A stretch of 64,000 nt of DNA from JABMQB01 sp963677475 (GTDB taxonomy: Bacteria > Bacteroidota > Bacteroidia > Bacteroidales > Prolixibacteraceae), in NCBI GenBank assembly GCA_963677475.2, contig CAXXQD010000016.1:310001-374000 (forward strand). Direction: 5' to 3'. A model generated the notes under the pieces. That model had not been told where the DNA came from. It did not search any database and saw only the letters and a program-made list of their open reading frames with translations. The position numbers and the translations under genes were made by a program. Positions 19,346 to 28,112 of the stretch are shown one piece after another (the stretch's first letter is position 1; every line of letters starts with the position of its first letter).

Positions 19346-19906
19346 TTATACTGCCCTCAACCTACTGAGTGTTTCTGGGGTAATGCCCAGAAATGAAGCA
19401 ATGTGCTTAAGCTGGACCCGTTGGAATATTTGTGGATATTCAGCCAATAAAGCTTCATAGCGTTCCTGGGCAGTTTGAAACTTCAGGTTAAAGGTATATT
19501 CTGATTTTTTTTGGGTAACATCCAAAATGGTATGAAATGCAAACTTTGCCATTGCATGGTTTTTATTAAGCATCTCGTCCAATTGGGAAAAGGTAATCGA
19601 ATATATCTCAGAATCCTCAACGAGTTCACTCGTGAGATTTGTTGGTTTTTGTTTATAAAAAGTATCAATTGCCGTAAAAAACGACTGTTCGGGAGAAAAC
19701 CACGCCGTAATTTCTTTTCCATTTTGCAGGCTGTAATACGACCTGACCAATCCTTTCTCCACAAAGTAAATATGCCTGCAAGTTTCTCCAACATCAAAAA
19801 GCACTGTTCCTTTTTCCAGGGTTTGTTTGTTGAAAACCAAAGCAATATCCTTCTCATCGGCAGCCGACAATCCTGCCATCTTTTTTATATGGATTGGTAA
19901 ATTCAT
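19346..19906 (-). CDS. Crp/Fnr-family transcriptional regulator
   Basis: A 186-residue regulator with an N-terminal cyclic-nucleotide-binding-type beta-roll (about 20-125; LEKGTVLFDVGETCRHIYFVEKG) and a short C-terminal winged helix with recognition segment HIASFLGITPETLSRLRAV. It is shorter than enterobacterial Crp and belongs to the Bacteroidota group that often lacks a perfect cAMP site. The ligand and regulon are unknown. It may control the outer membrane barrel gene downstream. Confidence 0.9.
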   Translation of the reverse strand: MNLPIHIKKMAGLSAADEKDIALVFNKQTLEKGTVLFDVGETCRHIYFVEKGLVRSYYSLQNGKEITAWFSPEQSFFTAIDTFYKQKPTNLTSELVEDSEIYSITFSQLDEMLNKNHAMAKFAFHTILDVTQKKSEYTFNLKFQTAQERYEALLAEYPQIFQRVQLKHIASFLGITPETLSRLRAV

Positions 19907-20004
19907 TCTTTAATGGGAATATCAAGTTGTAAATTCATACGAATTTACTTAAAACTTATTTTAGTGCAGCATTTCAACTAAGTTTCCTTATGTAGATAAG
20001 GCCT

Positions 20005-20035
20005 ATAAAAAAACAAGGAGCCCAAGATGGGCTCC
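20005..20035 (-). terminator. Rho-independent terminator of the Hsp20 gene
   Basis: Read on the minus strand: GGAGCCCA (pairing 20035-20028 with 20024-20017), loop of three, then a T-rich run opposite the A-run at 20007-20013. It lies 50 bases after the stop of the Hsp20 gene. Confidence 0.85.
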
Positions 20036-20084
20036 CTGCCAAATAAAACAAACCTAATCTAACTAAACTAACTATCAAATCAAC

Positions 20085-20522
20085 TTATGAAATCTTAATT
20101 TCTATTGGTGCTTTCTCAACCGCTTCTTCTTTTTTAGGAATTGTGATTGTAAGAATTCCATTTTTAAAAGCTGCGGCAATTTTTTCAACATCTGCGGTTT
20201 CGGGCAATTCGTAACGTTTGGTGTAATTTTTTGTTCCAAACTCCCTGCGCACATACTTGAGTTCTTTCTCTTCTTTGTCTTCCCTGTGCTTTGCCGAAAT
20301 AGTTAAAATATCGTTGTGAAATTTCAACTCCACTTCTTCTTTGTCAAATCCGGGAAGGACCAACTCAATGTTGAAATCTTTTTCAGTCTCATAAACATTC
20401 GCTGCCGGACTATGTGAAAATGAACTTGGCTGTGAATCGTTCACTAAAAAGTTATTAAATAACTCATCAACTAAATTACGGTTTACACTGTACCTTGGAT
20501 TTTGAAATTTTACTAAATTCAT
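20085..20522 (-). CDS. Small heat-shock protein (Hsp20/alpha-crystallin)
   Basis: A 145-residue ATP-independent chaperone that holds unfolding proteins. The alpha-crystallin domain spans about 38-135, with NVYETEKDFNIELVLPGFDKEEVELKF near its start and the conserved AAFKNGILTITIPK close to the end (the A-x-x-x-n-G-v-L motif), followed by the EIKIS tail. The gene has its own strong Shine-Dalgarno site and a clear terminator, so it is monocistronic and probably highly expressed under heat or other stress. Confidence 0.95.
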   Translation of the reverse strand: MNLVKFQNPRYSVNRNLVDELFNNFLVNDSQPSSFSHSPAANVYETEKDFNIELVLPGFDKEEVELKFHNDILTISAKHREDKEEKELKYVRREFGTKNYTKRYELPETADVEKIAAAFKNGILTITIPKKEEAVEKAPIEIKIS

Positions 20523-20529
20523 GACTTTT

Positions 20530-20535
20530 CCTCCT
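20530..20535 (-). promoter_or_regulatory. Strong Shine-Dalgarno site of the Hsp20 gene
   Basis: AGGAGG on the minus strand, 7 bases before the ATG at 20522. Full anti-SD complementarity is rare in Bacteroidota and marks this gene for efficient translation. Confidence 0.75.
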
Positions 20536-20887
20536 ATAAATAAATTAAACTATTTTTTAAATTTTTGTTCTTTGACTTCCTTTTTAGCAAAACACAGACC
20601 ATTTAGAAAAAATTCGATTTTCCTGCCAGAGCATGTCATTATTGCTTGTTTGTGCTTGTTTTAATCAATTCTACATGTCATTATTTCCGCTCCTCCTGCT
20701 CACCGGAACACATTCGATAGATATTTTATATGCAAATCCAATAATTAAAGAGCACATCCTTAATCAACTTCGCATAAATAATAAAAATAAATGCTTGCTT
20801 TTGGACACAATTCATAGAAACAAAATATTAACCCTTATTCAATTGAAGGATATTAGTATACTTTTCGGGTGCTTCACAGATTATCAT

Positions 20888-20895
20888 TACTTTTG
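20888..20895 (+). promoter_or_regulatory. trmD promoter, -7 element
   Basis: TACTTTTG fits the Bacteroidota -7 consensus TAnnTTTG exactly. The ATG of trmD at 20910 is only 14 bases on, so the leader should be very short. No exact TTG -33 box is present; TTTTCG at 20862-20867 is the nearest. Confidence 0.6.
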
Positions 20896-20909
20896 CAAAA
20901 AATTACACC

Positions 20910-21605
20910 ATGAGGATCGATATTATTACAGTCTTACCGGAATTGCTTGAGAGCCCATTTAACCATTCGATCATAAAAAGGGCAAAAACCAAAGGACTGG
21001 CAGAGATTTATATTCATAACCTACGTGACTACTCGAAGGATAAACACCATAAGGTAGATGATTATTCATTTAGCAAAGGAGCGGGCATGGTTATGACCAT
21101 CCAGCCAATTGAAGCGGCAATTGAAAAATTGAAAAGCGAACGGGTTTACGATGAAATAATTTACACATCGCCCGATGGGTGCCAATTTAACCAACAAGAG
21201 GCAAACAGCCTTTCGCTTAAAAAAAACATTATTATCCTTTGCGGGCATTATAAAGGTGTTGACCAACGCGTGAGGGAACATTTTATTACCAGAGAATATT
21301 CGATTGGCGATTATGTTTTAACTGGCGGGGAATTAGCTGCAGCGGTTATTTCCGATAGTGTAATAAGATTGCTGCCTGGTGTAATTTCCGATGAAACCTC
21401 GGCATTAACAGACACTTTTCAGGACCACCTTTTGAGCCCTCCGGTTTATACGCGACCAGCCGATTATAAAGGTTGGATAGTTCCGGAAGTATTGCTGAGT
21501 GGTGACGATAAAAAGGTTGATGAATGGAAACACCAACAAGCCCTTACGCGCACTAAAGAGCTTCGCCCTGATCTATATAAAAAATACACGGGTGAAGAAG
21601 GATAA
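20910..21605 (+). CDS. trmD: tRNA (guanine37-N1)-methyltransferase TrmD
   Basis: Methylates G37 next to the anticodon with S-adenosylmethionine, which prevents +1 frameshifting. The 231 residues match the usual TrmD length. The start MRIDIITVLPELL, the knot region with SIGDYVLTGGELAA, and the C-terminal YTRPADYKGWIVPEVLLSGDD followed by WKHQQALTRT are characteristic. It is monocistronic here, not in the usual rpsP-rimM-trmD-rplS cluster, as is common in Bacteroidota. It converges on the AddB-like nuclease gene with a 12-base gap. Confidence 0.97.
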   Translation: MRIDIITVLPELLESPFNHSIIKRAKTKGLAEIYIHNLRDYSKDKHHKVDDYSFSKGAGMVMTIQPIEAAIEKLKSERVYDEIIYTSPDGCQFNQQEANSLSLKKNIIILCGHYKGVDQRVREHFITREYSIGDYVLTGGELAAAVISDSVIRLLPGVISDETSALTDTFQDHLLSPPVYTRPADYKGWIVPEVLLSGDDKKVDEWKHQQALTRTKELRPDLYKKYTGEEG

Positions 21606-21617
21606 AACTATTAAAGC

Positions 21618-24479
21618 TTAACGGTGACAAATTGATTTATATGGGCACTGCCGACAATGATCCAGGTGTTCGGTTTGCCCAAATTCATTATCCGTCGAAA
21701 ACATTTCAGACAACAAGCCCTTCAGCTCAAGTTCGTAAGTTTCTACCATCGAATTAAACAACAAAGGTTTCCGATTGTACTTAATTAGCGGATCGAATTT
21801 ATCGCTAAACAATTGCTTAAGATCGTAAACCCCGGCACTGATTGCATCGTTGCCCAGGTAATATTTTTTTATGATGTAACTATAATAAAGCGCCTGAAAA
21901 ATTTCCTTTTTAGGGTCTTTTTGATCGCTATTGAAAACGTCCTTCAAATCATTAAACCCCAGACCCTTTACGTTTCCGGTTTTGTAATCAATAATCCGTA
22001 TTTGACCATTGACCCAGTCTAAGCGGTCAATTTTCCCACCAATTAAAATCTTGTTTTTAGCGCCATTGCTGTCAAATTCTATTTCTCCGGAATAATCATT
22101 TTCGCATGATTCTATGGTAAGTGGTGCAAATCCCGCATCTACCTTTAGCAGTTGCTTTATATAGGTTTTAATATATTCATAAATCAACCTCACATTTCCT
22201 TCCAATTCAAGGTTGTCAATTTCATAAGCATCTTTTTTAAAATATTCCTCAGTAATAGCTTGCCGGATGATGCGGTCAATAAACTTTGTATCTTTTATCT
22301 TTTGAAGGAACCATTCTGGTGAAGTTTCAATGCCAATAATTTCTTCGTACAAATATTCCACACTTGTATGAAATATATTCCCAAACATCTGCCCGTCCAC
22401 TTCCTCTTTAATCTCATCCTTATCGGGCAATCCAACAATATACCTGAGATAATACCTGTACTTGCACGTGAGGTAGATATTTAATGCACTTGGCGATAAA
22501 GGTTTTTCTTCATAAAGCTGCAACATCCTTTTGCTTAAGGATGAGGAACCTTTCACCACTAACCTTTTTTCCTTGTTGCTTTTGAATTGAAAACCAATAT
22601 TTTTCTGTGTTATTTCATGTGCCGAATCGTAAATTAGCTGAAAGCCAAACCGGCTTAACTCACCTCTGTTCAGGCTTTCTTTTACTGTACTGTATGTTGC
22701 CGTCACATTATTTGCTCGCTGTATCAACCGATAAAAATAATAGGCATAAAGCGCATCTTTCTGATCGATGGATGGCAAGCCAAATGCATACCTTAAATTT
22801 TGAGGAATGAATGAAGGTGAATTGGACGATTTAGGCCAATAATCTTCGTTTAATCCCAAAACAACCACATTGTTAAAATCAAGCAACCTGGTTTCAAGTA
22901 TTCCCATCACCTGCAATCCTTTTAAAGGTTCCCCTTCGTATGATACACTTAACTGACTAAGGTGCTGAAACAACAATCGAAGAAAAATAGCGGTACTGAT
23001 GGTTTGCCTGGTTTGGTTCTCAACATCCAGAATGGTCAGCCCAATTTGCTCAATTGCCTGATAGATAACCACGAGTATTTCTTTCATCAGGTCACCCCCA
23101 AGCTGTTCCTTTTCTAAATGCTGGTGTAGGTTTCTGATTATTTTAAGCAGATAATCAGCAATACTTTCATTTTCCAGTGGCAATTGAAAAATCAGGGCAT
23201 GAAATGCGGAAAAATACAGCTGCTCCTGTTCAATATAAATACGGTTATCGCGTTTGGCATTTGCGATAAATGCCTTTACTTTTTCATTTTCAATCCCTGC
23301 CAACAATTGATGATTGAGAATATCAAAAACAAACGGATAATAAAACCTTTTTATGCTGGCTTGAGTGGTTTTCGTATTTTTTAACAAGGAAGCAATAATG
23401 CTAACCAAACCAAAAATACTGGAATTGCGAATGGGATATCCCATTGTTATGTTCACCGAATCGACCGATTTGGGGATCGCTCCCAACACCGGGAACAACA
23501 AAGACTCATCGGCTAAAACAATAGCCGTATTATCAAACTTTTTTTCGAATTTATCCTTAAATGATTTAAGTGCCATTGGCACCACCTGCGATTGCCCCTG
23601 TGATGTGGGCACTGCAATAAATTCAATGTTTTTTGCTGAATCAAAAGCATTGTCGGTAAAACTAAAGTCGTTGGGGGGAGGAAACAAGGAAATATTCTCT
23701 CGCAAAAATAATCCTGCTTCTTGTTTTTCATCTTTTAAATATGCTTTATCATAATCCCAGAAAAAATTGGCTTTTTTATTGATCTTCAGAAAATTCAAAA
23801 ATTTCTTTTCACACTTATTAAGGGCATTTAAACCGATAAAATAATAAGTGTCAAAAGGCGTATCTAAATCACCTCCATCTTCAACCTTATAGGCAAGTTC
23901 ACGCAAAACCATGCCGTCATAAGCAAGCCCCAGTTGTTCCAACCTGGTTTTAAAATCATTGAAAACAGGCAACAATAACTTCCAGGTTTTAAGAAATTCT
24001 TCCTTATTCTTATACTCGTCCCATTTGCCTAAGCTTCCCCAAAATTTTCGCAGAACCTCTTTTTGCCCTTCTTCCAAATATGAAAAGTCATAATCGACTT
24101 CTTTCAAATCAGCAATGTTCCGAAAAAGATCGACAGGATCAACCAGGTATTTGTCAACATCGTTAAAGTCAGCCAATAAAATTTCTCCCCAATAATAAAA
24201 ATCATCGAACGATTCTTTTGTTTTTGAATGTTTAACAAATACTTCATAAAGAATGGAAACCAATTTGAGTTTATCGGCTTGTTCCTTATTTGAAAAACCA
24301 TGTAACACCTCATTTATGGTTGCAATTTCAGGGCTGATAATTGTATTGGAAAGCCTGTCCTGTAAATAAGAAGTAAAAAATGAACCTGAACGCCGATTGG
24401 GAAAAACCAGGCATATTTTGTATAAGTCTATCGCATGCTTTTCAAGTATATATTCTGCTACCGATTCAAGAAACTTCAT
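21618..24479 (-). CDS. AddB-like PD-(D/E)XK nuclease with Fe-S cysteine cluster
   Basis: A 953-residue protein resembling the AddB/RexB subunit of the AddAB recombination exonuclease. The C-terminal nuclease (about 660-953) shows His704, Asp818 in GGKIDRLD, and Asp831/Lys833 in IIDYKTG. Four cysteines, Cys672 (YLTCKYRYYLRY) plus Cys942, Cys945 and Cys951 (CRQCPYKSIC), match the iron-sulphur staple of AddB-type nucleases. The N-terminal part is helicase-like but the Walker A loop is replaced by FPNRRSGSFF, so it is probably an inactive scaffold. It likely works with an AddA helicase in double-strand break repair. AddA is not within this window's neighbouring genes, which is unusual for Firmicutes-style operons but not decisive here. 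Confidence 0.88.
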   Translation of the reverse strand: MKFLESVAEYILEKHAIDLYKICLVFPNRRSGSFFTSYLQDRLSNTIISPEIATINEVLHGFSNKEQADKLKLVSILYEVFVKHSKTKESFDDFYYWGEILLADFNDVDKYLVDPVDLFRNIADLKEVDYDFSYLEEGQKEVLRKFWGSLGKWDEYKNKEEFLKTWKLLLPVFNDFKTRLEQLGLAYDGMVLRELAYKVEDGGDLDTPFDTYYFIGLNALNKCEKKFLNFLKINKKANFFWDYDKAYLKDEKQEAGLFLRENISLFPPPNDFSFTDNAFDSAKNIEFIAVPTSQGQSQVVPMALKSFKDKFEKKFDNTAIVLADESLLFPVLGAIPKSVDSVNITMGYPIRNSSIFGLVSIIASLLKNTKTTQASIKRFYYPFVFDILNHQLLAGIENEKVKAFIANAKRDNRIYIEQEQLYFSAFHALIFQLPLENESIADYLLKIIRNLHQHLEKEQLGGDLMKEILVVIYQAIEQIGLTILDVENQTRQTISTAIFLRLLFQHLSQLSVSYEGEPLKGLQVMGILETRLLDFNNVVVLGLNEDYWPKSSNSPSFIPQNLRYAFGLPSIDQKDALYAYYFYRLIQRANNVTATYSTVKESLNRGELSRFGFQLIYDSAHEITQKNIGFQFKSNKEKRLVVKGSSSLSKRMLQLYEEKPLSPSALNIYLTCKYRYYLRYIVGLPDKDEIKEEVDGQMFGNIFHTSVEYLYEEIIGIETSPEWFLQKIKDTKFIDRIIRQAITEEYFKKDAYEIDNLELEGNVRLIYEYIKTYIKQLLKVDAGFAPLTIESCENDYSGEIEFDSNGAKNKILIGGKIDRLDWVNGQIRIIDYKTGNVKGLGFNDLKDVFNSDQKDPKKEIFQALYYSYIIKKYYLGNDAISAGVYDLKQLFSDKFDPLIKYNRKPLLFNSMVETYELELKGLLSEMFSTDNEFGQTEHLDHCRQCPYKSICHR

Positions 24480-24595
24480 TATAGGATCATTTTATGCCGA
24501 AGATAACAATTCAATAGCACAGCTACCATGATTCCGCGCAAGAATTTTTACTATTTTTAAGCTCCTCGAAGTTCAATCAGATATAGGGAAAAGCT

Positions 24596-25753
24596 ATGAA
24601 AAGAGTCATTTTATTTTTTGTCCTAATCAGTTTAATCGTTGAAGCACAAGCACAGGACCGGATTACCGGCTTTAACTTTGCTACACGTTCGGAAGTGATT
24701 GCCCCAAACGGGATGGTTTGTACAAGTCAGCCTCTTGCTTCTCAAGCAGGGTTAGACATATTAAAAGCCGGAGGAAATGCCATTGACGCAGCTATTGCTG
24801 CAAATGCAATGCTGGGATTGGTCGAACCTACAGGCAACGGAATGGGCGGCGATTTGTTTGCCATTGTTTGGGATGCCAAATCCAAAAAGCTGTACGGGCT
24901 AAATGCCAGCGGAAGATCTCCCTATGATTTAACATTGGAGTATTTTAAGGAAAATGGCTACGACAAAATACCCGCACTCGGTCCGCTACCTGTTTCGGTT
25001 CCAGGGTGTGTTGATGGGTGGTTTGAGTTGCACGAAAAGTTTGGCAGCATGCCAATGTCAGATATATTGAAACCAGCTATTCATTATGCAAGCGATGGGT
25101 TTCCGGTTAGTGAGCTAATCGCATATTATTGGCAACGAAGTGTACCGGTTTTAAAACAGTTCCCCGGATTTGAAGAGATTTTCACCATCAATGGAAAAGC
25201 GCCTTCTAAAGGTGAAGTTTTTAGAAATCCATATCTGGCTGAAACTTTTAAAAAGATTGCCGAAGGTGGACGGGATATTTTTTACAAAGGCGAAATTGCA
25301 GAAAAGATTGTTGATTATATCCGTGAAAATGGCGGGTTCCTTTCCATGCGCGATTTCGAGGGGCATACATCGGAATGGGTTGAGCCAATTTCATGCAATT
25401 ACAGAGGTTACGATATATGGGAGCTTCCCCCTAACGGACAGGGAACTGCTGCCCTTCAAATACTGAACATCCTTGAAAACTACGATATTTCTAAAATGGG
25501 CTTTGGTTCGGCGGAATATGTGCATCATTTTGTGGAAGCTAAAAAATTGGCATTCGAAGATCGGGCAAAGTATTATTCCGATCCTGATTTCAACGATTTG
25601 CCAGTCCAGGAATTAATTTCGGAAACGTATGCAAAAAAACGGTCTGAACTTATAAAAAATCGGGCTGCCAGGAGCTATCCTGCGGGTGAACTGAAAAAGG
25701 AAATACAATTTACCTTACCGTTGCCGACAAAGATGGAAACATGGTTTCTTTAA
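24596..25753 (+). CDS. ggt: Gamma-glutamyltransferase, large-subunit part (frame broken)
   Basis: First 385 codons of a gamma-glutamyltransferase-type gene (transfer of gamma-glutamyl groups, glutathione breakdown in the periplasm). Signal peptide to about residue 20 (VEAQAQ), then the large subunit with AGGNAIDAAIAANAMLGLVEPTGNGMGGDLF, ELPPNGQGTAALQIL and FVEAKKLAFEDRAKYYSDP. At codons 367-368 (AAA AAG, 25694-25699) the homology jumps to the -1 frame, and this frame continues only to a foreign tail and stop at 25753. The rest of the enzyme is in the next entry. The whole gene would be 24596-26280, about 561 residues if one base were restored. It could be a pseudogene, a sequencing error in the A-run, or a programmed frameshift. 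Confidence 0.85.
   Translation: MKRVILFFVLISLIVEAQAQDRITGFNFATRSEVIAPNGMVCTSQPLASQAGLDILKAGGNAIDAAIAANAMLGLVEPTGNGMGGDLFAIVWDAKSKKLYGLNASGRSPYDLTLEYFKENGYDKIPALGPLPVSVPGCVDGWFELHEKFGSMPMSDILKPAIHYASDGFPVSELIAYYWQRSVPVLKQFPGFEEIFTINGKAPSKGEVFRNPYLAETFKKIAEGGRDIFYKGEIAEKIVDYIRENGGFLSMRDFEGHTSEWVEPISCNYRGYDIWELPPNGQGTAALQILNILENYDISKMGFGSAEYVHHFVEAKKLAFEDRAKYYSDPDFNDLPVQELISETYAKKRSELIKNRAARSYPAGELKKEIQFTLPLPTKMETWFL
25693..25705 (+). other. Frameshift site in ggt
   Basis: The run G AAA AAG (25693-25699) is where the zero frame must slip back by one base to reach GGA AAT ACA (Gly-Asn-Thr), the start of the conserved small-subunit sequence. One extra A in the five-A run (25694-25698) would also restore the frame. 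The ACA at 25705 is the expected catalytic Thr that becomes the new N-terminus after self-cleavage. Confidence 0.8.
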
Positions 25754-26280
25754 TTCAGAGCAACTATCGGGGCATGGGATCAGGAATGACTCCCGGAAAA
25801 CTGGGGTTTATTTTACAAGACCGTGGCGAACTGTTTGCATTGAAAGAAGGGCATATGAATGTTTATGAACCACACAAGCGGCCTTTCCACACCATAATCC
25901 CTGCATTTATTACCAAAGACGGTATGCCCTTTATGAGTTTCGGGCTGATGGGCGGTGCCATGCAGCCTCAAGGGCATGCACAGGTTGTTTGCAACATTAT
26001 TGATTTTGGCATGAATATTCAGGAAGCCGGCGATGCCCCACGGATTAGCCATTCTGGATCAAGTCAGCCAACGGGAGAAGTCATGGAAGACGGAGGAATT
26101 GTCCATCTCGAAAGTGGATTCTCACAGGAAACTATCAATGAATTAATGCGAAAAGGGCATAAAATCCAATTTGAACTGGGGATTTATGGTGGTTACCAGG
26201 CAATTATGTGGGATAATAAAAATAAGGTGTATTTTGGTGCCTCCGAATCCAGAAAAGACGGTCAGGCCGTTGGCTATTAA
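25741..26280 (+). CDS. ggt: Gamma-glutamyltransferase, small-subunit part
   Basis: This open frame holds the beta-subunit of the enzyme: SLIQSNYRGMGSGM, the oxyanion and binding region FMSFGLMGGAMQPQGHAQV, and the closing GGYQAIMWDNKNK. The open frame can be followed back from its ATG at 25741 to 25699, and the conserved beta-subunit start (Thr-Ile-Tyr-Leu-Thr-Val-Ala-Asp) lies upstream of that ATG at 25705. A product started at 25741 would therefore lack the catalytic Thr and should be inactive on its own. The gene ends 12 bases before the GH5 gene, so the two may be co-transcribed. Confidence 0.83.
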   Translation: MVSLIQSNYRGMGSGMTPGKLGFILQDRGELFALKEGHMNVYEPHKRPFHTIIPAFITKDGMPFMSFGLMGGAMQPQGHAQVVCNIIDFGMNIQEAGDAPRISHSGSSQPTGEVMEDGGIVHLESGFSQETINELMRKGHKIQFELGIYGGYQAIMWDNKNKVYFGASESRKDGQAVGY

Positions 26281-26292
26281 TCTAAATCTACA

Positions 26293-28011
26293 ATGAGCAA
26301 AAACCCTTTAAAACTAATTGTTATAGCGTTTTTCATATCCAGCAATTGTTTTGCACAAAACAAAGCGTTTGATATCAATGAAAATTTAGGAAGGGGAATC
26401 AACATGGGAAGCATGTTTGAAGCCCCAAATGAGACCATCTGGGAAAACCCTTATAGTTCAGAATATTTTCCAATCATATCACAACTGGGATTTACACATG
26501 TTAGGATTCCTATTCGGTGGGAAACCGATGAACGAAGTTCCTCCATCCCACCTTATGAGATTTACAGCTCATTTTTTACCCGCATTAAACAGGTGGTGGA
26601 TGAGGCTCTGGAAAATGGTTTGTATGTGATCATTAATATGCACCATCACAACGAATTAATCGAATCGCCCGATGAACAAAAAGACCGTTTTCTTGCCCAG
26701 TGGCAACAAATTGGCACTTATTTTAAGGACTATTCAGACAGCCTTCTTTTTGAGATCCTCAATGAGCCCAATGGTAATTTAGATGCAAACAAATGGAATA
26801 TCCTATTTAAGGAAGCTTTGGTGGAAATCAGAACAGAAAATCCCGAAAGAATTGTATTGATTGGCACTGCTGATTGGGGAGGAATCGAAGGATTGGAAGA
26901 CCTTCAACTCCCTACTGATAGTAATATAATCCTTACAGTTCATTATTATGACCCTTATGAATTTACACACCAGGGAGCTGACTGGATTGAAGGTGCTAAC
27001 CAATGGTTGGGCACAGAATGGAAGGATACCGATGTTGAAAGGGAAAAAATACAAAATGATTTTAAAGCCATAGTAGATTTCAGTCAGAACCATCTAATTC
27101 CTGTTCATTTGGGCGAGTTTGGTTCTTACCACACCGGCTCCTTAGAATCGAGGGAGAAATGGACAACATTTATTGCCCGATATGCCGAAGAACTAGGTTT
27201 TAGCTGGGCATATTGGGAATTTAGTGCCGGATTCGGAATTTATAATCCAAATACCAAAACTTTCTATGAATATTTGGTTGATGCCCTTTTGAACAATACA
27301 ATGCCTGAGCCAACCGTCTATGAAAGAAATGAGGTTTACAACTTTAATTTCGATACGAATATGGATGGATGGGTGGTTTCTAATTTTGAAGAAGCCTCTT
27401 CAACACTAATAAACACAAACAACGAATTAGAATTAACTATTGAAAACAGTGGAACAGAAGAATGGCATATTCAGGTATTAAAATATGGACTTCAATTATA
27501 CCCGGATAAATTTTACAGGGTCTCGTTCAAGGCTAAATCAGAAGGCTTGCTGGGTATCGACACATATATTGGAAAAGCATCATCGCCCTGGCAAGCGTAT
27601 TCAAACTACAACGGATTTCACCTGAGCGGTTCCATGGAAGAATATGCCTATTATTTTACCATGGACACGACCGATTTAAATTCGAGAATGGTTTTTGACC
27701 TTGGAACTTCAATCAATCCAGTATATTTAGACGATATCAGGATTGAGGAATTAAGCTTGCCTACATCTGTTCCATTGAGTGAGAAAAACAATATTCAGTT
27801 TTATCCAAACCCGGTCACAGATAATCTTTACTTAACACAAGCATTCCCTGATTTGTATATTGAAATATACTCTCTGGAAGGAAAAAAACTGTTTGGTAAA
27901 AATATGGGTAATAAAACATCGCTAAACCTAAACTCATTAACAACAGGCATTTACCTGGCAAAAGTAATTCAACAAGATTCTTTTTACACATTTAAATTTT
28001 GCAAAAAATAG
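26293..28011 (+). CDS. GH5-family glycanase with carbohydrate-binding and T9SS sorting domains
   Basis: A 572-residue secreted endoglucanase- or mannanase-like enzyme. Signal peptide to about residue 22 (NCFAQ); GH5 catalytic barrel about 30-335 with RIPIRW (71-76), MHHHN (116-120), acid/base Glu158 in LNEPNG and nucleophile Glu275 in HLGEFGSY. A beta-sandwich of the CBM4_9/CBM11 type (about 345-480) follows. The last 75 residues are a type IX secretion tail (QFYPNPVTDNLYL through TTGIYLAKV), so it is exported by the Por system. The exact glycan (cellulose, xyloglucan or mannan) is not determined; the GH5 subfamily would decide. It is not part of a SusCD locus here. Confidence 0.93.
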   Translation: MSKNPLKLIVIAFFISSNCFAQNKAFDINENLGRGINMGSMFEAPNETIWENPYSSEYFPIISQLGFTHVRIPIRWETDERSSSIPPYEIYSSFFTRIKQVVDEALENGLYVIINMHHHNELIESPDEQKDRFLAQWQQIGTYFKDYSDSLLFEILNEPNGNLDANKWNILFKEALVEIRTENPERIVLIGTADWGGIEGLEDLQLPTDSNIILTVHYYDPYEFTHQGADWIEGANQWLGTEWKDTDVEREKIQNDFKAIVDFSQNHLIPVHLGEFGSYHTGSLESREKWTTFIARYAEELGFSWAYWEFSAGFGIYNPNTKTFYEYLVDALLNNTMPEPTVYERNEVYNFNFDTNMDGWVVSNFEEASSTLINTNNELELTIENSGTEEWHIQVLKYGLQLYPDKFYRVSFKAKSEGLLGIDTYIGKASSPWQAYSNYNGFHLSGSMEEYAYYFTMDTTDLNSRMVFDLGTSINPVYLDDIRIEELSLPTSVPLSEKNNIQFYPNPVTDNLYLTQAFPDLYIEIYSLEGKKLFGKNMGNKTSLNLNSLTTGIYLAKVIQQDSFYTFKFCKK

Positions 28012-28088
28012 GTGTTCGAATAACTGTCAAATCCCTATTGTTAGCTTAGAATTAATATTGTGCCAGAGGCATATTATAGAAGCTTTTT

Positions 28089-28096
28089 TACTTTTG
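28089..28096 (+). promoter_or_regulatory. Promoter -7 element of the HAD phosphatase gene
   Basis: TACTTTTG matches TAnnTTTG exactly, 16 bases before the ATG at 28113. A TTG at 28058-28060 is further upstream than usual (28-base gap), so the -33 box is uncertain. Confidence 0.55.
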
Positions 28097-28112
28097 CACA
28101 AAATTTATAGGC

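Larger units (their letters stand above)
20523..20909. other. Divergent intergenic region between the Hsp20 and trmD genes
   Basis: This 387-base gap holds the strong ribosome site of the Hsp20 gene at its left end and the -7 element of trmD at its right end. A 105-codon open frame (20633-20950) overlaps the trmD start in another frame, has no known motif and is most likely spurious. I see nothing else in it. Confidence 0.6.

Noticed and set aside
20633..20950. A 105-codon plus-strand open frame before trmD
   Set aside because: It overlaps the trmD start in another frame and spans the trmD -7 element; no family resemblance.
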